DNA from: an uncultured Actinomycetes bacterium
GTDB lineage: Bacteria; Actinomycetota; Actinomycetes; Nanopelagicales; Nanopelagicaceae
Direction: 5' to 3'
Assembly (NCBI GenBank): GCA_903839355.1
Contig: CAIMBV010000229.1
Location: forward strand, 1 to 6,997
DNA length: 6,997 bases
The position numbers and the translations under genes were made by a program. Below the pieces are notes generated by a model, which was not told the origin of the DNA, made no database searches, and worked only from the letters and a program-made list of their open reading frames with translations. This document shows, one piece after another, positions 6,082-6,997 of the stretch. Within the stretch, counting starts at the first letter, position 1. The number at the start of each line of letters is the position of its first letter.

Positions 6082-6997
6082 TGGGCAAACCTAACTTATT
6101 GCGGGCCAAATCCAGAAGTTTGTTGGCGAGTGTCATTTTTGAGGCCACCGGAAATAAATCCCTGAATCCATCTGCTCCGAGGATGACTCCCTTAGTCTCA
6201 TCCGAGCCAAAAATTTGACCCTGCGAGACATCGTTGAAATAAATATAGTCGAGCCCCTTTGACTGCAACTTATGTGCAGCCAAGGCGACTCCTTCAGCTT
6301 CCTGGGACTCGGTTTGAGCCGCGAATCCGATAAGAACTTGTTTCTGCTTGCGGGAGGCAAGTGCCTGGGTGATATCTGGATTGCGAACCAATGCAATATC
6401 AATGAGTTCATCCTTTGATATTTTTCTCTCGCTCTGTTGAGCTGGACGTGCATCAGCTATTGCTGCGGCCATAATCAATATATCGCTCTCATTAAAGACA
6501 GCCTCAAGCGCTTCTTGCATCTCTCGGGCGCTGAAAACATGTACCGTCTTCACACCTTCTATATCTGGCAACGAGCTGTTTGCAGCAACCAAAGTAACGC
6601 TCGCTCCTCTTTTTGCTGCCGCATATGCGAGGGCGTATCCCTGCTTCCCGGACGAGTGATTGCCAATGTATCGAACAGGGTCAATGGCCTCTCTCGTCCC
6701 ACCAGTCGAGATCAGGACTCGCTTACCTTTTAGATCGGCGCGATGATCGAGGGTTCGATTGAGTGTGGAGATAATCGTGTGGCTCTCTGGATATCGACCA
6801 ACCCCACTGTCGCCACTTGTGAGTTTTCCGATTGCGGGTTCCACGACCAGATATCCACGCTCTTGGAGGGTGCGGATGTTCGCTTGGGTGGCTTGGTTCA
6901 ACCACATCTCGGTATGCATAGCTGGAACAAAAACGATGGGAGCGCCAGTCGCCAGAATAATGTTGGTAAGAAGATCATCGGCGATTCCGTTGGAGAT
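6074..6997 (-). CDS. coaBC: Bifunctional phosphopantothenoylcysteine decarboxylase / phosphopantothenate-cysteine ligase, 5' end missing
   Basis: CoaBC joins cysteine to 4'-phosphopantothenate (CoaB) and decarboxylates the product to 4'-phosphopantetheine (CoaC, FMN-dependent), two successive steps of coenzyme A synthesis. The frame is open to the window edge, so 307 C-terminal residues are visible and about 100 are missing compared with a typical 400. Visible residues 1-32 are the end of Coa[11 protein letters not shown], then PAMHTEMW at 25-32, the actinobacterial form of the PAMN substrate motif. The clamp [10 protein letters not shown] (59-68) has serine where E. coli CoaC has a cysteine. 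CoaB follows: [20 protein letters not shown] at 97-116, KISK at 192-195 where KxKK is usual, RNPDI at 205-209, IGFAAQTE at 223-230, and FNDVS at 254-258. The methionine at 6919 lies inside the PAMH motif and is not the start. The gene ends eight bases into metK (ATGACTAA). Confidence 0.96.
   Translation of the reverse strand: MSNGIADDLLTNIILATGAPIVFVPAMHTEMWLNQATQANIRTLQERGYLVVEPAIGKLTSGDSGVGRYPESHTIISTLNRTLDHRADLKGKRVLISTGGTREAIDPVRYIGNHSSGKQGYALAYAAAKRGASVTLVAANSSLPDIEGVKTVHVFSAREMQEALEAVFNESDILIMAAAIADARPAQQSERKISKDELIDIALVRNPDITQALASRKQKQVLIGFAAQTESQEAEGVALAAHKLQSKGLDYIYFNDVSQGQIFGSDETKGVILGADGFRDLFPVASKMTLANKLLDLARNKLGLPND
6088..6093 (-). promoter_or_regulatory. Candidate -10 box for a leaderless metK transcript
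   Basis: The minus strand reads TAGGTT, then TGCCCA, then the metK ATG, placed exactly as at def and rpe. It lies within the final codons of coaBC, and no convincing -35 is seen 16-18 bases upstream. The AGG inside the hexamer could instead act as a weak ribosome-binding site ten bases from the ATG, which makes this the least certain of the three sites on its own. Confidence 0.35.

Noticed and set aside
6919..6997. A possible coaBC start at the ATG at 6919.
   Set aside because: The frame is open to the window edge and the 26 codons upstream encode conserved CoaC sequence ([10 protein letters not shown]), so this methionine is internal and the gene is simply cut by the window.

Overview
This window is an almost gap-free stretch of core housekeeping genes, all on the minus strand. 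Read in the direction of transcription (right to left) the order is coaBC (5' end cut off by the window edge), metK, priA, def, fmt, rsmB, rpe (only the first 37 codons present). Non-coding sequence between genes totals about 60 bases, and the two largest gaps are 24 and 23 bases. I see no mobile element, CRISPR array, RNA gene, terminator hairpin or phage gene, and no stretch above 300 bases without a gene.

The organism is most likely an actinobacterium. The reasons are the gene order (coaBC-metK-priA-fmt-rsmB-rpe is, from memory, the actinobacterial arrangement), a PriA-like protein that keeps its zinc-binding cysteines but has lost the helicase motifs, a CoaBC with PAMHTEMW in place of PAMN, and an Rpe start ending in DVMDN. 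The base composition looks close to half G+C, low for the phylum, and the packing is very tight. Together these fit a streamlined aquatic lineage such as the freshwater acI group (Nanopelagicales). That placement is inference and is less certain than the phylum.

The genes share themes. CoaBC makes 4'-phosphopantetheine for coenzyme A. MetK makes S-adenosylmethionine, which RsmB uses to methylate 16S rRNA. Fmt formylates initiator Met-tRNA and Def removes the formyl group from new proteins; the two are adjacent. PriA belongs to replication restart. Rpe is a pentose phosphate enzyme that opens the next part of the cluster.

The most interesting signal is in the gene starts. All three visible ATG starts (metK, def, rpe) have a TANNNT hexamer ending exactly six bases before the ATG, the geometry of a -10 box that would start transcription on the A of the start codon (leaderless mRNA). 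The three genes with GTG or TTG starts (priA, fmt, rsmB) lack it and instead have AGG-containing ribosome-binding sites and tight coupling to the preceding stop. I found no undescribed multi-gene system; this is conserved core genome with a few sequence oddities.
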